Below are positions 60,909-64,000 of a stretch of DNA of 64,000 nucleotides, in pieces. Position 1 is the first letter of the stretch, and each line of letters starts with the position of its first letter. Source of the DNA: Nipponacmea schrenckii (Eukaryota > Mollusca > Gastropoda > Lottiidae); assembly GCA_030562195.1 (NCBI GenBank), contig JAUJPP010000003.1, forward strand, positions 24,831,398 through 24,895,397. The letters run 5' to 3'. Below the pieces are notes generated by a model. It searched no databases. It saw nothing but the letters and a program-made list of their open reading frames with translations, and was not told the DNA's origin. The position numbers and the translations under genes were made by a program.

Positions 60909-62194
60909 TCTTTTAGTTTAGATCTTGAGAAATCTTGAAACAATGTATTTTGACAGATTCCTTGTTTTTAAGTTTTTACTGCATCATATTAATTTCATAG
61001 CCTTTTCAGATCCAGCTGTGCTATTCTTCCCAATGATTTGCATCCATTGTTTAAGTAATCTGATTTCAAATGTTCACCTGTATGACATTGAATGTCAATG
61101 CTTTCTTGTACTTGTAGCTAGTTTGCTTTGTATCAAAGTCATCCACACGCAATTAGTTTCCTAGTTCTGCATTTATCTAAATCTATTCCATATAGGTCTA
61201 TTTAATTCCAATTCTCATAACTAAAACATGAAGCGTACACAACAACATTTTCTGTTTGTATGGCTGAGATTTTCTAGTTCTGCACAATGGCTCCTTAGTT
61301 GAATGGCATTCAGTACATTTTTATCATTCATTTAAAATGTCATGGTTAAAAATACATCCTCGAACATATACAACACCTGTAAGCTTATTGTCTTCTTAGT
61401 TTACAAGTTCCAAGATGTCAGACATTCAGCGTCAGTAGATCTTCTCGGAGCTAGTGAAATGTTTAGTTAAATTTAATTCAATTCAACTGTAATATTTAAG
61501 TAAGTTCTAGAGCCTAAACTAGGCATGTAAGTTCTAGGGCCTAAGTACAATGGTATTACTATTCTGTTTTGAAACCTTTTCATAAACTATAGTATTGTAA
61601 TGTGAAACTTTTCATATGGCATGAGTTTTTATCTAGATAAGAATTCTTTGGCATTTTATTAAAAGCACATGATTTTTATGCAACTAACATGAATATTTAC
61701 AGTTTTTCTGCATTTGAAGTGAAAAAACAAATATGCCAAGTCTCTCAGACATTTTTTTTGTTTTGAAAAATTATTAATAGTTTTCAAATTATTTTAATTG
61801 AATAAGCTTACAACTTTAATATTTACAATTAAAAATTTGTAATGTTTACATATAAGACTGTTGCTCAATCTGAGTTACATTACAGTACAGTAGCTGATAA
61901 TTCTACCATTGTCAGTTGCTGAACTTAATAATTCTCAAGGTTGTTGATAGACATTTGCAATTTATTCTAGCCTTTCACATGTAGAATAGTGCTCCAAATA
62001 TAGAGATTTGATGGTTGAATGTTAACAAGTTTTTATTCAACCGAAGGCACTAGCACAAGTTAGTTTGCGATATCAGCATTTGCTAGAAGCAAAAGTTAAC
62101 CTGTCAGCTTTTACCAACCAACCACTAGCACAAGATTGATGCTGAGTTCACAGATAGAGAATTTATTTAAACATTTTTGATTTTATGTTTTCAG
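60909..62194. promoter_or_regulatory. Divergent intergenic region, cytohesin / LMTK-like
   Basis: It separates the minus-strand cytohesin start from the plus-strand kinase gene. It should hold the cytohesin promoter and, somewhere, the kinase promoter and a 5' exon, since 62195 follows a splice acceptor. A small imperfect duplication (TAAGTTCTAGRGCCTAA) lies near 61501-61545. No coding exon is recognised. Confidence 0.4.
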
Positions 62195-62256
62195 GCCTTC
62201 TAATTTGAAGATAGTAAAATTAAAGATAAAATGATAGAAGTAATAACCTAGCCATC

Positions 62257-63670
62257 ATGATTATTTTAATGATAGCTGTTTCTGTTGTACTGACACTCTC
62301 TTTAGTTGTGGTCATCCTTGGATGTATTCAATGTTTTGTTGGTAAAAAGGCAAGGGGTTTTTCAGTAAGTACTAGTAAACTGGGACATGTTTCCCAAAAT
62401 TTTAATAAAATTACAATCAAGATTTTAAGAAATACAGTAACCTGATTGGTTATTAAAAACTCAATTGACCAATCTGACCATTGGAACATTAAAATCATCT
62501 TAAGATAAGTTTTTGTGAAAAAGGCTTCTTTTTGTAACTTTAATTATATCAAGTATATGTTTATTGTGACAATAAGAATTACCGTATTCAATAATCTGTA
62601 TCAGATAGACTTGATTAAACTTGAAAGATCCTAGCTATATCATCTTGATCAATACAAGTATATTGTTATACTCATTGCCTGCATGTTAAATATAGATAAA
62701 TACTTTTTACTTTTATAAATCTATATATTTAAACAGAACAGAACTGTATTAACTTAGAAATCAGCCAGGAGACTCAACTTTTAATAACATTGTTACAGTC
62801 TGCAACAGGGCTGTTGATTTGGCCATATATGCCAGTCATGTCTGATTGTTCATCCAAAATGATCAAGTGATAAAAGGCTCCATAGAATATCAAGTATATG
62901 TCAGTGACATAAAAAAAAAATTAAGTTATCCAAAAAACAAAATTCTCTCAAAGACCCACCAAACACTTTTAGTAAATTGATTTTAGTCAAATAAGCGATT
63001 ACTGTTCAGAGGTGGCTAATCAACAATGAATTAATGAACAATAAGTATTTGTTATTGGCTGCCACTTCCAAAGTTACAGTTCAAGGAACTGTATACTCTT
63101 CAAGTGTGTTTTCTACTGGACTTTCTTTAATGAGTTCACATAGTTAATATTATTTTGGTATATCAAGGAAAATATTACATGCATTTTCAGAATTTCCAAA
63201 ATGATGAAGAATCTGCATCAGCATCAAGAGAAAATGCTGGATTTTCATTGGAGCCCTCTGATTTAGCTTCACAAGATAGTGATTTGGCGTCTGTGATTAT
63301 TGAACCATTGCCTGATATCTTGTCTAAAACTGTCTCTACATCAGCTTTAAGACCCAGAATACGTTGTAATGATAAATTAAAACAAGATTCAGCTGTCAGA
63401 TTGATTAGTAAGTGGACATCTTTTATTAGTCCATAAAAACAAAGTATGGCCAATTTGATGTGACAGTGAGCATACATAATATCTCTCAATGTTTTTTTAC
63501 AACAGCCTTAAGGAAAGTCTTATTGTCTAAACAATCTTCTTTAAAAATGTTAAATATCGGAGTGCTTAAAGATAAATGAAACTTAATTTACCTTTTTAGC
63601 TGTTCACCGTCCGTTTCCTAGAGTACAGTTAACTTATCTGAAAGAAATTGGTTCAACTTGGTTTGGCCAG
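62257..63670 (+). CDS. LMTK/AATK-like membrane kinase, 5' part (partial)
   Basis: Three plus-strand exons join in phase: 62195-62364 (coding from ATG 62257), 63191-63407 and 63600-63670. They give MIILMIAVSVVLTLSLVVVI and a few more residues (one membrane segment), then a basic stop-transfer KKAR, an acidic/Ser-rich juxtamembrane stretch (NFQNDEESASASREN), and VHRPFPRVQLTYLKEIGSTW followed by FGQ, the start of a kinase glycine loop. Lemur tyrosine kinases have the same order: membrane segment, acidic juxtamembrane region, then FPR..L.YL.EIG.GWFG. In this family they act on endomembranes and axonal transport. The rest of the kinase domain and the long tail lie outside the window. An upstream exon could add a signal peptide. 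A tiny upstream ORF (62231-62251) precedes the ATG. The neighbour cytohesin supports the call. Confidence 0.7.
62365..63190 (+). other. Intron of LMTK-like gene
   Basis: Donor GTAAGT at 62365, acceptor GCATTTTCAG at 63190. It holds a foldback of the CTGATTGG/CCAATC type (62437-62480). No exon is recognised. Confidence 0.6.
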
Positions 63671-64000
63671 GTAATTTATGCATTTAATTATAATCTCTCA
63701 CTTCATACCAATTAAAGGGATATTGCATGGTTATATTCTTACAAGCTTTGACTACTAGTATCACCTTGCACAAGGATTTTCTACTTTAAGTCCATATCAA
63801 ATTGAATTATATCCAAAACTTATGTCATTTTAGTTAAAATAGCATTAAGTATCATTTAAAGAGTGATATAGATAATAAAAATTAATTTTCAATGTAAAAT
63901 CTCTTTAAAACAGACATGTAGACTATATAGAAAGTAAAGCACTAACAGAGCTGATAAAACCATAATGAAAATAACCTTACTACAGATATTTTGGCATAAT
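63671..64000 (+). other. Intron sequence at window end
   Basis: It follows the donor GTAATT at 63671. TTAAAGGGATATTGCATGG at 63714 resembles the ends of the foldback family at 3185-3285. The next kinase exon is not within the window. Confidence 0.5.

Noticed and set aside
1..64000. tRNA or rRNA genes
   Set aside because: No cloverleaf or conserved rRNA segment was noticed on either strand.

Overview
The window is eukaryotic nuclear DNA: AT-rich, with short protein-coding exons bounded by GT..AG introns, many foldback elements, minisatellites and large composite repeats. The repeats point to a mollusc, most likely a bivalve. Elements carrying ~160-bp tandem core units, an (ACGG)n tract and a 3' hairpin ending in GTGGGCGTATAAAAA match what I remember of bivalve 'pearl'-type elements. 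No genus can be claimed.

Layout. 1-6034 is almost all repeat: two copies of one composite pearl-like element (105-2947 and 3473-6034), with MITE-like insertions and a 118-bp near-perfect palindrome. A first exon on the minus strand (6281-6661, probably mitochondrial, family unknown) leaves the window to the left. It shares a short divergent promoter with a plus-strand USP36/USP42-type deubiquitinase (8075-16006, 16 coding exons). The deubiquitinase carries an apparent one-base frameshift in a GGGG run at 14200-14203. 16007-23919 holds its long AT-rich 3' flank, foldbacks, a decayed hAT-like fragment and a 38-bp minisatellite. The minus-strand cytohesin gene (23920-60908) occupies most of the rest. 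It has a coiled coil, a Sec7 domain and a diglycine PH domain, two candidate first exons, and a duplicated, damaged-looking candidate for the small exon just before Sec7. Its introns hold a third pearl-like element, several minisatellites and foldbacks, and one orphan exon-like segment on the opposite strand. Divergent from it, at 62195-63670, are the first exons of a membrane-anchored kinase that resembles the lemur tyrosine kinase (LMTK/AATK) family; its kinase domain continues beyond the window.

How the genes relate. From memory of the human map, USP36 lies beside CYTH1 (17q25.3), USP42 beside CYTH3 (7p22.1) and CYTH2 beside LMTK3 (19q13.33). The USP36/42 - cytohesin - LMTK order here therefore looks like the pre-duplication ancestral neighbourhood of those human regions. 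The three products act in different places (nucleolar/nuclear deubiquitination, ARF activation at PIP3 membranes, endomembrane kinase signalling), so the linkage looks ancestral rather than operon-like.
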